Assembly (NCBI GenBank): GCA_028279405.1
Contig: JANQNU010000049.1
Location: forward strand, 55,485 to 119,484
Origin: Phycisphaerae bacterium
Lineage (GTDB): Bacteria; Planctomycetota; Phycisphaerae; UBA1845; Fen-1342
Direction of reading: 5' to 3'
Length of the DNA stretch: 64,000 nt
The position numbers and the translations under genes are program-made. The notes beneath the pieces were generated by a model that did not search any database, was not told the origin of the DNA, and saw only the letters and a program-made list of their open reading frames with translations. This document shows positions 1-8,277 of this stretch, piece after piece (position 1 is the first letter of the stretch; every line of letters begins with the position of its first letter).

Positions 1-158
1 GGAACTGAAATGGTGTTCCCTGGGGAATTATAAGGCGCTATCGTCAGCGTCCACTATTGGACTTGTTCAAAATCTTGAAAGGATGGCCCGGAATCGCATC
101 GGATGCGCACCTTCCGCGCCGGCCCGAGACCCCGCGCAATCGCCCCCGACAACCCCCC

Positions 159-188
159 TTGCCTGGACATAGACATTTTGTCTATAAT
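159..188 (+). promoter_or_regulatory. Promoter with embedded palindromic operator
   Basis: A sigma-70-like promoter is visible: -35 TTGCCT (159-164), an 18-bp spacer and a perfect -10 TATAAT (183-188). The spacer is filled by the perfect inverted repeat ATAGACA-TTT-TGTCTAT (169-185), which overlaps the first three bases of the -10. A repressor bound there should block RNA polymerase. The lipoprotein gene starts about 75 bp downstream. The nearest plausible regulator is the BlaI-like protein at 1046. BlaI/MecI/CopY operators usually contain TACA/TGTA arms, so this site is similar but not identical. Confidence 0.6.
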
Positions 189-262
189 GACCGCTCTGGC
201 TTTGATTGCTTAGAGGATAACCGATCCAGTGCTCAGCAGGACGAACTGAGAAGGAGACGACG

Positions 263-880
263 ATGAAATGGTGTAACAGGCGCAGGTGCTACGGCGGCTG
301 GACCGTGTTCACGAGCCTGGCGGCGTTGTTGTTCAGTGTCGGTTGCAGTCCCGAGGCGCTGCAGGCGCTGGCGAATGCATCGCTGCCCAAGGCGGTCGAG
401 TTCGTGCGGTCTGACGCGTTTGCGCCGACGCCGAGCGCGACCACGTCGGCAGCGGACCTCGAGGGCACCGACGAACTGGAAGTAGCGGACATCGAAGGAT
501 GCTGGGGCTGGCGTGAGTCGGGGGAGAACCCCGATCCGGCGCAACTCACGAGTGGCTTCGTGGTCTACGAGGCGTTCGTCGTTACGGGGCTGGAGTTCGA
601 CCGGCAGACGCTGACAGAGCTTGATGGCCAACGGGTATTGTTGGCCACGGAACGTGGCACGCTGGCGAAGGTCGGTGAGCATGGAATCCGCCTCACCGGT
701 TCTAACGACTCGACAGTTCTCACGGCCTTGCGCGATCCCCCGTTACCGCCGGGACATCGTGAGTCGTCGGCAAGCCAGGAGGTGCTGGTAGCGATCGAGG
801 ATGACCTGATGACCTTGATCTGGGTAATGCGCGACGGATCGGAAAACGCGATCACGTATCGCCGATTCGAATGCCCATAG
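263..880 (+). CDS. Putative lipoprotein with a CWG sensor-like domain
   Basis: A 205-residue protein with an N-terminal hydrophobic signal (residues 11-27) ending at Cys28 (FSVGC), an imperfect lipobox. The region from about residue 76 (IEGCWGW) to the C-terminal YRRFECP is clearly related to the last 120 residues of the M56 protein at 1453-3165. Shared landmarks are EGCWG, QTLTE/QQLTE, SQEVLVA, MTLIWV/MTMIWV and YRRFECP. The start is supported by a GAGAAGGAG ribosome site at 247-255. The function is unknown. Because a neighbouring BlaR-like protein carries the same domain, the lipoprotein may be a free copy of its sensor or a ligand-binding partner at the membrane. That is inference. Confidence 0.85.
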   Translation: MKWCNRRRCYGGWTVFTSLAALLFSVGCSPEALQALANASLPKAVEFVRSDAFAPTPSATTSAADLEGTDELEVADIEGCWGWRESGENPDPAQLTSGFVVYEAFVVTGLEFDRQTLTELDGQRVLLATERGTLAKVGEHGIRLTGSNDSTVLTALRDPPLPPGHRESSASQEVLVAIEDDLMTLIWVMRDGSENAITYRRFECP

Positions 881-968
881 TCCGGTAGAATGGGGCATGG
901 TCGACAGACGCGCGGCCATGTCCCGTGCAGCGCAACCGTGACCATCGGCGTGGTCATACGCGCGGTCG

Positions 969-999
969 TTGAACGAGTCGTGCTTGCGATTGCTATAAT
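969..999 (+). promoter_or_regulatory. Extended -10 promoter for the blaI-M56 operon
   Basis: TGCTATAAT (991-999) is an extended -10 with a perfect TATAAT core. The best -35 is TTGAAC (969-974), with a rather long 19-bp spacer. It lies 47 bp before the repressor start. The 169-185 palindrome is not repeated here, so I see no direct sign of autoregulation by the same operator. Confidence 0.5.
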
Positions 1000-1045
1000 G
1001 CGCGGGCTCGCGTGAGACACCATCGATTGCAATGAGTGATGACCA

Positions 1046-1453
1046 ATGGGACGGACGGCGCATGACGTAACCGAAGCTGAGTTGGCGGTACTGGAGGTCC
1101 TTTGGCGGCACGGTGCGGCAACGATGCGTTACCTCGCTGGACAGTTGTACAATGACGAGGGTCCCTCCGCGTGTGCGACAGTCCAGAAGCTGTTGACTCG
1201 ACTCGTGGCGAAGAAAATCGTCGCCCGATCAGCGAAGGAGAGCCCGATTCGGTTCAGGCCCACGATCGATCGCGATGAATTGATCGCGCGCCGTCTTCGC
1301 GAAACAGCACAGCGCCTATGCGACGGTTCGCTGACCCCCTTACTCACGCAGTTGGTCAAGTCGACGCCGTTTTCCGACAGCGACCGGCAAAAGATGCTCG
1401 CGCTGATCGACAAGCTCGACGAGCGCGACGCTCCCGATGATGGCGAGCGGTAA
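1046..1453 (+). CDS. blaI: BlaI/MecI/CopY-family transcriptional repressor
   Basis: The 135-residue length fits the penicillinase-repressor family. The N-terminal winged helix spans roughly residues 5-80: LTxAELAVLEVLWRHG-type opening (here VTEAELAVLEVLWRHG), then ATVQKLLTRLVAKKIVAR as recognition helix and wing. The C-terminal 50 residues should form the dimerisation helices that the partner protease cleaves. Its stop overlaps the start of the M56 gene (TAATG), the usual BlaI-BlaR1 arrangement. The likely target is the palindrome at 169-185 in front of the lipoprotein gene. The start ATG has a poor Shine-Dalgarno sequence. The family assignment is secure. The link to beta-lactams is not shown. 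Confidence 0.88.
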   Translation: MGRTAHDVTEAELAVLEVLWRHGAATMRYLAGQLYNDEGPSACATVQKLLTRLVAKKIVARSAKESPIRFRPTIDRDELIARRLRETAQRLCDGSLTPLLTQLVKSTPFSDSDRQKMLALIDKLDERDAPDDGER

Positions 1454-3165
1454 TGCCTGAGATCCCCTCCTGGCTAGCGGTCCTGATCGCGAACACCGCA
1501 GTGGCAACGCTCCTCGCTGCGCTGGCCATTGCCACGTCACTCCTGCTGCGACGGTACCCGCAAGTCGCGCACGCATGTTGGTGGTTGGTCCTGCTCAAGC
1601 TCATCACGCCACCTGTGTGGCACATTCCGGCAACGTATTGGCCAGCTTTGGGACGCACGCCATCGGTCGCCGCAGCCTCGCCCGGTGAAACGAACCGGAC
1701 AAGCGTCCTGGCCAGTTCGCGCGCTGCTCCCGAAACGCAGCGATCGACTGTCGAAGACCCACGAACGAGCGTCACCCGCGGCTCCGAGACGCCTCCGACC
1801 GAACCGCGACCCGCATCGACCTCCCCGCTCCATTGGTCGTTCGTCATCGCTGGCGTTGTCCTCGTTGTCGCATCCGCGATCCTCGTCGTAACAGCCCGGC
1901 GTCTGAGTACTTTCGCGCGCTGGCTCGAACGTGCGTCGACGCACGATGATCGGTTGACCGACCAAATCCGGTCCATTTGTGCGCGGGTGGGCCTTCGAGC
2001 GCCTGCCGCCGTTCGGGTGGTGAACGCGCCCATTCCGCCGATGCTCTGGGGATTCGTGGGCCCGGCGACGATCGTCTTTCCGCGTCGATTGCTCGAGCAA
2101 CTCGCGCCGGAGTCGGTGGATGAAGTGCTGCTGCACGAGGCTGCCCACTACCATCGACGCGATCACCTGCTGCGCGTCGTCGAAACAGCCATCGGGGCGC
2201 TCTTATGGTGGCATCCGTTGGCATGGATCGCCCGTCTACAGATCCGGCAGACGGCTGAACGCTGTTGTGACGCAATCGTCGTGACGGCCGTGGCGGGCCG
2301 CAGGAAAGCGTACGCGACGACACTGATCGACTGCCTCAGCCTTCTGGACGACCGCAGCGCACCGGTCTCCGTCGGCGCGCCACGGTTTTCGTCTCGGTGG
2401 CTCCTTCGCAAGCGCATCGAATCGATCATGACCGCCGGCGTCCGTCCGCACCTACAAAAGTGGATGACCGCGCTGCTGCTGTTGGCGGCGACCACGGCGC
2501 TAGCGCTATCCCCGGCCAATGCCCCGGCCCTCTCCAACATACCAACGGTCGAGCCTGAGCCTGCGGCGTCCGGTGAGATCGGCCCGACAACATCCCAGCC
2601 CGCGAACACCACCGCGGATCGAACGACCGCAGTCGAGGAGGACGTGCGTGCGTCTGACGAATTTACGCCGCCGTCGTCGCCGATCTCCGATTCGATCCCG
2701 GCGGCGCTTGGAGTCGTGCGCGATCACGCCTTTCGTACGCCACAGGAAACGACGCTGACTGCTGCGGCGCTGGGCTTTCCGGATCGGTTGGCGCTGGACG
2801 CGCTTGAGGGCTGCTGGGGTGCCCGCGTCGGTCAGCTCGTGCAGAAGCACGACGTGTTCGTGATCGCCGACGGCTCGTTCGAGCGACAGCAGCTCACCGA
2901 GATCGACGATGTGCCGGCATTTCTGTTCATGGATGCCGGACCACTCGAGAAGACCGGTCCGAATCTGCTCCGCATCACGTTCTCGAACGAACCGTTCTTC
3001 CGTTCGGCCATCAGCAACGAACCGCCGCCGCCACCGCCGATCGGTGACGAGCCTCCGAGTCAGGAGGTCCTGGTTGCGCTGGACGGCGACCAGATGACGA
3101 TGATCTGGGTCCTCTATGATGGAACGGAAGAAGCGCTGGTCTACCGCCGATTCGAATGCCCCTAG
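1453..3165 (+). CDS. BlaR1-like M56 membrane metalloprotease with novel C-terminal sensor
   Basis: A 570-residue protein with the BlaR1 layout: membrane segments near residues 7-31, 36-55, 127-147 and 337-355, and a cytoplasmic M56 protease domain between the third and fourth. The zinc motif HEAAH is at 228-232. Beyond the last membrane segment a Pro/Thr-rich linker leads to a domain (about 450-570) beginning EGCWG and ending YRRFECP. This replaces the penicillin-binding sensor of classical BlaR1 and is a paralogue of the lipoprotein at 263-880. A proline run (PPPPPPIGDEPP) interrupts this domain. It is translationally coupled to the repressor. The likely role is to sense an envelope signal and cleave the repressor, by analogy to BlaR1. 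The ligand is unknown. Confidence 0.88.
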   Translation: MPEIPSWLAVLIANTAVATLLAALAIATSLLLRRYPQVAHACWWLVLLKLITPPVWHIPATYWPALGRTPSVAAASPGETNRTSVLASSRAAPETQRSTVEDPRTSVTRGSETPPTEPRPASTSPLHWSFVIAGVVLVVASAILVVTARRLSTFARWLERASTHDDRLTDQIRSICARVGLRAPAAVRVVNAPIPPMLWGFVGPATIVFPRRLLEQLAPESVDEVLLHEAAHYHRRDHLLRVVETAIGALLWWHPLAWIARLQIRQTAERCCDAIVVTAVAGRRKAYATTLIDCLSLLDDRSAPVSVGAPRFSSRWLLRKRIESIMTAGVRPHLQKWMTALLLLAATTALALSPANAPALSNIPTVEPEPAASGEIGPTTSQPANTTADRTTAVEEDVRASDEFTPPSSPISDSIPAALGVVRDHAFRTPQETTLTAAALGFPDRLALDALEGCWGARVGQLVQKHDVFVIADGSFERQQLTEIDDVPAFLFMDAGPLEKTGPNLLRITFSNEPFFRSAISNEPPPPPPIGDEPPSQEVLVALDGDQMTMIWVLYDGTEEALVYRRFECP

Positions 3166-3641
3166 GCCGACGGAGTACGCCGGCCCGACGTAACTTTCCA
3201 GCCGCACTCCGGACAGCGATCGGACACGCTCCCCCGCAGGTTGTAGCCACACTGGGGACAGTCGAACGAAACACCCCTGGATCTCCGCCGGACTAGACGC
3301 ACGAACCAAATCGCGAGAATCGCCGCGATGGGCCCCGCCAGGAACCAACTGCACTCGAAGTAGACCCAACTGCTCCAACTTCCTTCGCGGACCCTCAAAC
3401 CTGGAACAATCGTACGCATTTGGTAAACAAAGGGGGAATAAGGGGCGGTCCGCTGTGGCGGTCTCCAAGAGATCCCCACGGCAATGTTGCGTCCGAAGTT
3501 GATGTTCACGGATCGGAAGCGTGGCCTCAGCTCGACCCGTTCCACTTCACCGCAGCCGGCGCTCATAGCGCTGACGAGCACGAGCAGGGTCCCTGGCAGC
3601 ACCCAGCGCGACCACCGACAGTTGCGTCCAATCGCACACAT
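3162..3641 (-). CDS. Membrane-anchored zinc-ribbon lipoprotein
   Basis: A 159-residue protein. The N-terminal signal ends in SAGC (Cys30), a good lipobox. A second hydrophobic segment lies at about 100-117. The C-terminus carries the planctomycete zinc ribbon: CPQCGYNLRG at 128-137 and CPEC at 143-146. The zinc ribbon follows a basic VRRR stretch, so it is probably cytoplasmic if the second segment spans the membrane. Its stop codon overlaps the M56 gene's stop across the palindrome CTAG, a tail-to-tail arrangement. The specific function is unknown. Zinc ribbons of this type are frequent in planctomycete membrane proteins of unknown role. Confidence 0.75.
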   Translation of the reverse strand: MCAIGRNCRWSRWVLPGTLLVLVSAMSAGCGEVERVELRPRFRSVNINFGRNIAVGISWRPPQRTAPYSPFVYQMRTIVPGLRVREGSWSSWVYFECSWFLAGPIAAILAIWFVRLVRRRSRGVSFDCPQCGYNLRGSVSDRCPECGWKVTSGRRTPSA

Positions 3642-3814
3642 CCGTCACTCCCGGTGTGATTCGGCTCCCACTGCCCGCCATTGTGGATCCTGGCGCGGCT
3701 AAAAACGACCCCAGGGCTCCGTTTTCGCGACGCCGACCGCTTTCGCGACAGATCGCTCGCGCTTCCGACCAAGTCTCAGGAATTCCTCAGAATTGTGTAC
3801 GGGAGTATTCACGG

Positions 3815-6800
3815 ATGACCGCAAAAAATCGCTTCCGGCCGCGTCACACCGCGCTGGTCGGCGTTCTCCTTTCCCTAAGCTCGACTTTCCTGGTATCCAC
3901 GCCCTGCGTAGGTGCCGAGTTGCAGACGACCGCCGCTGAACGGGGGCGCTTGTACGGCGAGGACAATCTGTACTTCGAGTCCTACGGCCGCCGAATTGCC
4001 ATGGACGCTGATTGGATGGTGACCGCTGGCGTGGATCAGGCGGTGGTGTGGCAGCATGACGGCGCCGACTGGAACGCGACTCAGGTGCTGGCCCCGAGAA
4101 TCGGGGGCATCTCGGATGTCGCGTTGCATGGCGAGTGGCTCGCGATCAGCCACGCGCTGACCCCCTACGGCGCCGGCGGCCCGATCGACGGATTCGTCGT
4201 GGTCTATCGCAAGACCGGTCTCGACGGCTGGGTCGAGCAGACCCGCTGGTCCGCGCCCGCGAACAGCGTCACCGGATTCGAAGTTCACAACTTCGGCAGC
4301 GCCGTCGACATCTTCGAGGGCACCCTGGTCGTCAGTGCCCCCGATTCCCGCGAATGCTGCTCGGGGAACATCGACGGCCCCGGCTTCATCTTCGTCTACG
4401 AATGGGACGGCACCGACTGGGAACTCGAGAACTACCTCGCCGACAGTAGCGCGCGCTGGCGCTACTTCGGCGCTTCGCTGGATATTGAAGGCGACACGCA
4501 GGGCACTTTCATCGTCGCAGGAGCACCGGCTGAACTTGGCGCCGGCCCGAATGAGTTCGGTGCAGGCTACATCTACCAGAAGACCGGCAACGGCTGGAAC
4601 CGCATGCGCGTCGTCGATCCGATCTTCGACGACGACCCGTTCAACGATCGGAACTGGGGCGTCCACGTCGCCAACGATCGCGGTCGGTTCATGGCCGTTG
4701 GCGGCAACGACGGCGTGACGATCATCACCAACAATGGCGCTTTCGGCGGCTTCGCGTTCGACGACGTCCTGTTGCCCGGCCGATGGCTGCGCAGCTCGAC
4801 CGACGGCCTCGACTTCCACGACGGCCATCTGCTCTACGTCGACTCCGCCAACGACGTCGTCACCAGCATCTCGCGCAACAACGACCGCTGGCAGGCGGCC
4901 CAGACACTGCTCAACCCGTTCGGTTCCTACCCGTCGGGAGCCGCGGTCGACATGGGACGAGCAGCCATCGGCTACCCGACCGAGAGTGTCGCCGGCCCCC
5001 GAACCGGCAGCTTCATGACCTATACGCGACCCGCACAATTCGTTGCGGACCGTTCACTCTCATACGGCGACGCCCAACCAGGCGACGAGTTTGGCGCGAG
5101 CATCGACGCGTTCATCGATTCGGACGGCAACATGGTGAGCCTGGTCGGCGCGCCAGGCGATCGCAGTGGCCAGGAAGCCCGCGGAGCGGCATACCTCTTC
5201 CGTTACAGCATCGAATCCGACCGGTGGCACAAGTTCGGCCGCTGGCAACCCGACGACCTTCGTGGCAACGCCGGCTTCGGAACCGCGGTCGCCTATTCCG
5301 CAAGCGGCGGCCAAGCCGTCGGCGCTCCCTGGAACGAGATCGACGGCCGACCACACGGATCGGCCTACGTTCGGGGAACGCCCGGCGGGCCCATGCGGTT
5401 TGACGCACCCGGCCCGGACGAGCGCTTCGGTCTTAGTGTCGCGCTCGGTGGCCCCGACGATCGAAACCTCGCTGTCGGCGCACCGAGCGCGGACGCGCGC
5501 GGTGTGGTCTATGTCTACACCAACGATGGCGCAAACTGGGACATCGGCGTCCGCGTCCGAGGCACGAGCCTGCTGTTCGATCCGCCAACATCGGGCGCCG
5601 CATTCGGCACCACGGTCGCAATGACCGAAGACCTGCTGGTCATCGGCGCCCCCACAGACAGTCGTGACGGAATCGACGCCGGCGCCGTGTTCGTTTACGG
5701 CAGAGACAATCGCACCTGGGTCCCGCTACAACGACTCGAAACGTCTCTCGTTTCGCCGAACGATCGCTTCGGATCAGCGATCGCGATTGCCGGCGACTGG
5801 ATCTTTGTTGGAGCGCCCGGCGATGATACCGTCGCGGATGAAGCCGGCGCCGTGTTCGCGTTTTCGTTCGACGGTACGCAGTTCGCGTACGTCGAGCAAC
5901 TGACCGCAGACGACGGAGCACCGGGCGACAGCTTCGGGTCCACGCTCGCCGTACGCGGTCGCGACCTGTTCGCCGGCGCACCACGTGTCGCGGACCAGGG
6001 TGTCGCGGACTCGGGCGCCGTTTATGCATTTCGGCTGTTCGCTGGCGGCTGGATTCCGGCAACCGACCGCATCGTCCATAACGCACCGGTCGTCGGCGAT
6101 GGCGCCGCCACCGCACTGACCGTGGCCGGCGAAACCTTGCTCGTCGGCACACCTGAAGAGGATCGCGCAGCGCCGGACGCGGGCGCGGTCGTCGTAATGG
6201 AGTACAGCTCGCGGGTCACCGTTCGATCGCCGATCGATCCTGGCATCGGCGGGCAGCCTTGCGAGCGTGATTTCGAGGTAACGTTCGAACAGGACTTCAT
6301 CTCGCCGATCGATCCCGCCGCGACCGACTCCTTCGGCGGCACGATCGCGGTCTCGCTCGACACCCTCGCCGTTGCCGAGCCATGGTCGCCTGTAACCGTC
6401 GTCAACGATCAGGGCCAGGAAGTGACGCTACGTGTCGGCGTCGTCCACATCTATCGTCGAACGGACATCGCCGAGTGGACGCTCGAAGAAACGATCGTCC
6501 CACCGACAGACGATCTGACGCCGATCGTCCGGGTTGGCAACTTCGGCCAGTCTCTGGCGCTGGACGACGATTTGCTGGTCATCGGGAATCACCAGGCACA
6601 GATGGCTCACGTGTACGAACGGACCGTCGCGGGCTGGCGGCTTCGAACGCGCCTGACGCCACCCGACGCCGGGACGGGGCTGCAGATCGGTTTCGGACGA
6701 TTCGACCTCGACGTCTCCGAGGACACGATCCTGGTCGGGGCGCAAAACTACCAGGCTCCGGGAAGCGCGATTCGAGCGGCCGGCGCGGTCTACTTCTACG

Positions 6801-7729
6801 AACGCGCCGCGATCGACGCGTGGGAGCTCAACGCGGGCCCGCTGCTCAGCTCCGAAGCGCACTTCGGACAGCACTTCGGACACGACGTCTCGCTGGACGG
6901 CGGATTCGCCGCGGTCACCGGCGACGCCACCCAACCAGGCCTTCGGAGCGCCTATATCTTCGAACGGCTCAACGGCACCTGGCAGGAGACTGCGATCCTC
7001 AACGCCGATGCCGCCGGCGCGACCACCAACTTCGGTAACGGCGGCATGGACCTCGGCGGCAACGTCGTCGTGGTCGGTGATCCGTTCGTCGTTGACCCGC
7101 TCGGACAGGGCACCGGCGGCGCCTTCCTTTGGGAACACGACGGCACGCAGTGGATCGGGCCGACCGTCCTGCATGGCAGCGGCGCCACCTTCCAGGACCA
7201 CTACGGCACAGACGTTGCCGTTGACGGCGGAATGGTCGTCGTCGGCGCCACAACGTCCCCACGCATCCCCGGCTCCAACCGCGATCGCGACGGGGCCATC
7301 TTCACCTATGCCCGCCAAAATGGACAATGGACCGAGCGACTGCGCCTCCTGCCAACTCCGACCGATATCCGGAACTTCGGCATTACGGTCGATCTCAGCG
7401 GCGGCATCCTCGTCACCGGAAACCGATTCGGCCCGGACAGCACCCCGGACCATGACGGCGTGGCATTCGCTTTTGACCTCGATTGCGGTAGCGGGTGTCC
7501 GACAAACAGCTGCGCCGACGCCAATTGCAGCGGGTCCGTCACCGTCGGCGACATCTCGTTCTTCGTCGCCGCCGCAACGCAAGGTGAGAGCGGATGGCAG
7601 GCACAGTTCCCCAGCGGACAGGCAACCTGTGACTTCGTCTGCGCCAACGACGCGAATCGCGACGGCACGGTTTCCGTCGCCGACATCGGCGCTTTCGTCG
7701 ACGCCCTGATCAACGGCGGCTGCCCGTAA
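3815..7729 (+). CDS. Secreted FG-GAP beta-propeller protein with dockerin-like C-terminus
   Basis: A 1304-residue protein. An open frame extends upstream to 3656, but the ATG at 3815 follows GGGAG at a suitable distance and opens directly onto a signal peptide (residues 1-34, ending STPCVGA). The body is built of many FG-GAP/integrin-alpha-like repeats, such as DRFGSAIAIAGDWIFVGAP and DSFGSTLAVRGRDLFAGAP, which form a beta-propeller. The last 70 residues hold two calcium-loop repeats (DANCSGSVTVGDISFFV and DANRDGTVSVADIGAFV) like dockerin type I. It is probably surface-attached or extracellular and may be adhesive. A perfect 10-bp palindrome AGGAATTCCT at 3778-3787 lies in its leader. No catalytic domain was seen. 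Confidence 0.88.
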   Translation: MTAKNRFRPRHTALVGVLLSLSSTFLVSTPCVGAELQTTAAERGRLYGEDNLYFESYGRRIAMDADWMVTAGVDQAVVWQHDGADWNATQVLAPRIGGISDVALHGEWLAISHALTPYGAGGPIDGFVVVYRKTGLDGWVEQTRWSAPANSVTGFEVHNFGSAVDIFEGTLVVSAPDSRECCSGNIDGPGFIFVYEWDGTDWELENYLADSSARWRYFGASLDIEGDTQGTFIVAGAPAELGAGPNEFGAGYIYQKTGNGWNRMRVVDPIFDDDPFNDRNWGVHVANDRGRFMAVGGNDGVTIITNNGAFGGFAFDDVLLPGRWLRSSTDGLDFHDGHLLYVDSANDVVTSISRNNDRWQAAQTLLNPFGSYPSGAAVDMGRAAIGYPTESVAGPRTGSFMTYTRPAQFVADRSLSYGDAQPGDEFGASIDAFIDSDGNMVSLVGAPGDRSGQEARGAAYLFRYSIESDRWHKFGRWQPDDLRGNAGFGTAVAYSASGGQAVGAPWNEIDGRPHGSAYVRGTPGGPMRFDAPGPDERFGLSVALGGPDDRNLAVGAPSADARGVVYVYTNDGANWDIGVRVRGTSLLFDPPTSGAAFGTTVAMTEDLLVIGAPTDSRDGIDAGAVFVYGRDNRTWVPLQRLETSLVSPNDRFGSAIAIAGDWIFVGAPGDDTVADEAGAVFAFSFDGTQFAYVEQLTADDGAPGDSFGSTLAVRGRDLFAGAPRVADQGVADSGAVYAFRLFAGGWIPATDRIVHNAPVVGDGAATALTVAGETLLVGTPEEDRAAPDAGAVVVMEYSSRVTVRSPIDPGIGGQPCERDFEVTFEQDFISPIDPAATDSFGGTIAVSLDTLAVAEPWSPVTVVNDQGQEVTLRVGVVHIYRRTDIAEWTLEETIVPPTDDLTPIVRVGNFGQSLALDDDLLVIGNHQAQMAHVYERTVAGWRLRTRLTPPDAGTGLQIGFGRFDLDVSEDTILVGAQNYQAPGSAIRAAGAVYFYERAAIDAWELNAGPLLSSEAHFGQHFGHDVSLDGGFAAVTGDATQPGLRSAYIFERLNGTWQETAILNADAAGATTNFGNGGMDLGGNVVVVGDPFVVDPLGQGTGGAFLWEHDGTQWIGPTVLHGSGATFQDHYGTDVAVDGGMVVVGATTSPRIPGSNRDRDGAIFTYARQNGQWTERLRLLPTPTDIRNFGITVDLSGGILVTGNRFGPDSTPDHDGVAFAFDLDCGSGCPTNSCADANCSGSVTVGDISFFVAAATQGESGWQAQFPSGQATCDFVCANDANRDGTVSVADIGAFVDALINGGCP

Positions 7730-7736
7730 GCGAGAG

Positions 7737-7761
7737 GTGCGTTCCTTAGATCGGAACGCAC
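7737..7761 (+). terminator. Hairpin after the FG-GAP gene
   Basis: A perfect 9-bp stem, GTGCGTTCC (7737-7745) with GGAACGCAC (7753-7761), and a 7-base loop, starts 8 bp after the stop codon. It is followed by TGTTTCG, a weak U-tract. It could act as a terminator for the plus-strand gene and as a barrier to convergent transcription from the minus-strand dockerin gene. Confidence 0.5.
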
Positions 7762-7828
7762 TGTTTCGTGACCCATCGCTTGCGCTCCGGGCTCGCACTA
7801 GCGCCCCTGAGCTGATGACGACGCGGCG

Positions 7829-8230
7829 CTAGCCGCCCGTCACCAGCTCGACGAAGCAATTGATGTCGCCGACAGTCACCTGACTGTCACCGGTGCAGTC
7901 TCCGCTGAGAATACTGCAGTCCGGAAACAGCGCGGCGTAGCCGTCCGGATCGGTCAGCGCCAGAACGAACGGGTTGATATCGCCCACGGTGACTGCACCG
8001 TCACAGTTCATGTCACCCGGAGCGACCATCACGTCGTCCACCCAGCACGGCACGGCACCATGCTCGATGCCAAGCGACGGTCCTGCGACCAGTTGGCCGA
8101 AGACATGTACCGATCCGTCAACCGTCACCCCGCCGGCGGCCGGCACCACCGGGCATTCGACGCTCTGGCCGACGACCGATGTAGCTGCAAGCGCGCCGCA
8201 ACAGCAGGCAGCAAGGATCATTCTGTTCAT
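7829..8230 (-). CDS. Small secreted dockerin-domain protein
   Basis: A 133-residue protein. The ATG at 8230 is chosen because AAGGAG lies 8 bases upstream. A GTG at 8239 would sit on top of that ribosome site. A signal peptide (residues 1-20, ending VVGQS) is followed by a short domain of about 40 residues. The remainder is the dockerin-like pair: GDMNCDGAVTVGDINPFV, then GDCTGDSQVTVGDINCFV. Most of the mature protein is therefore the calcium-binding module, nearly identical in design to the C-terminus of the PhoX-like protein at 18566-20251. It is the last gene of a likely three-gene operon (11498 to 7829), 47 bp after the astacin gene. Its role is unknown. Confidence 0.8.
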   Translation of the reverse strand: MNRMILAACCCGALAATSVVGQSVECPVVPAAGGVTVDGSVHVFGQLVAGPSLGIEHGAVPCWVDDVMVAPGDMNCDGAVTVGDINPFVLALTDPDGYAALFPDCSILSGDCTGDSQVTVGDINCFVELVTGG

Positions 8231-8277
8231 TTCGATCACTCCTTATCTCGATTTCGCTACGCTCATCGGGCCGCAAA

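Noticed and set aside
57..266. Open frame of 69 codons at the left edge
   Set aside because: It overlaps the promoter and palindrome of the lipoprotein gene, is Arg/Pro-rich and lacks a ribosome site. It is an accidental open frame.
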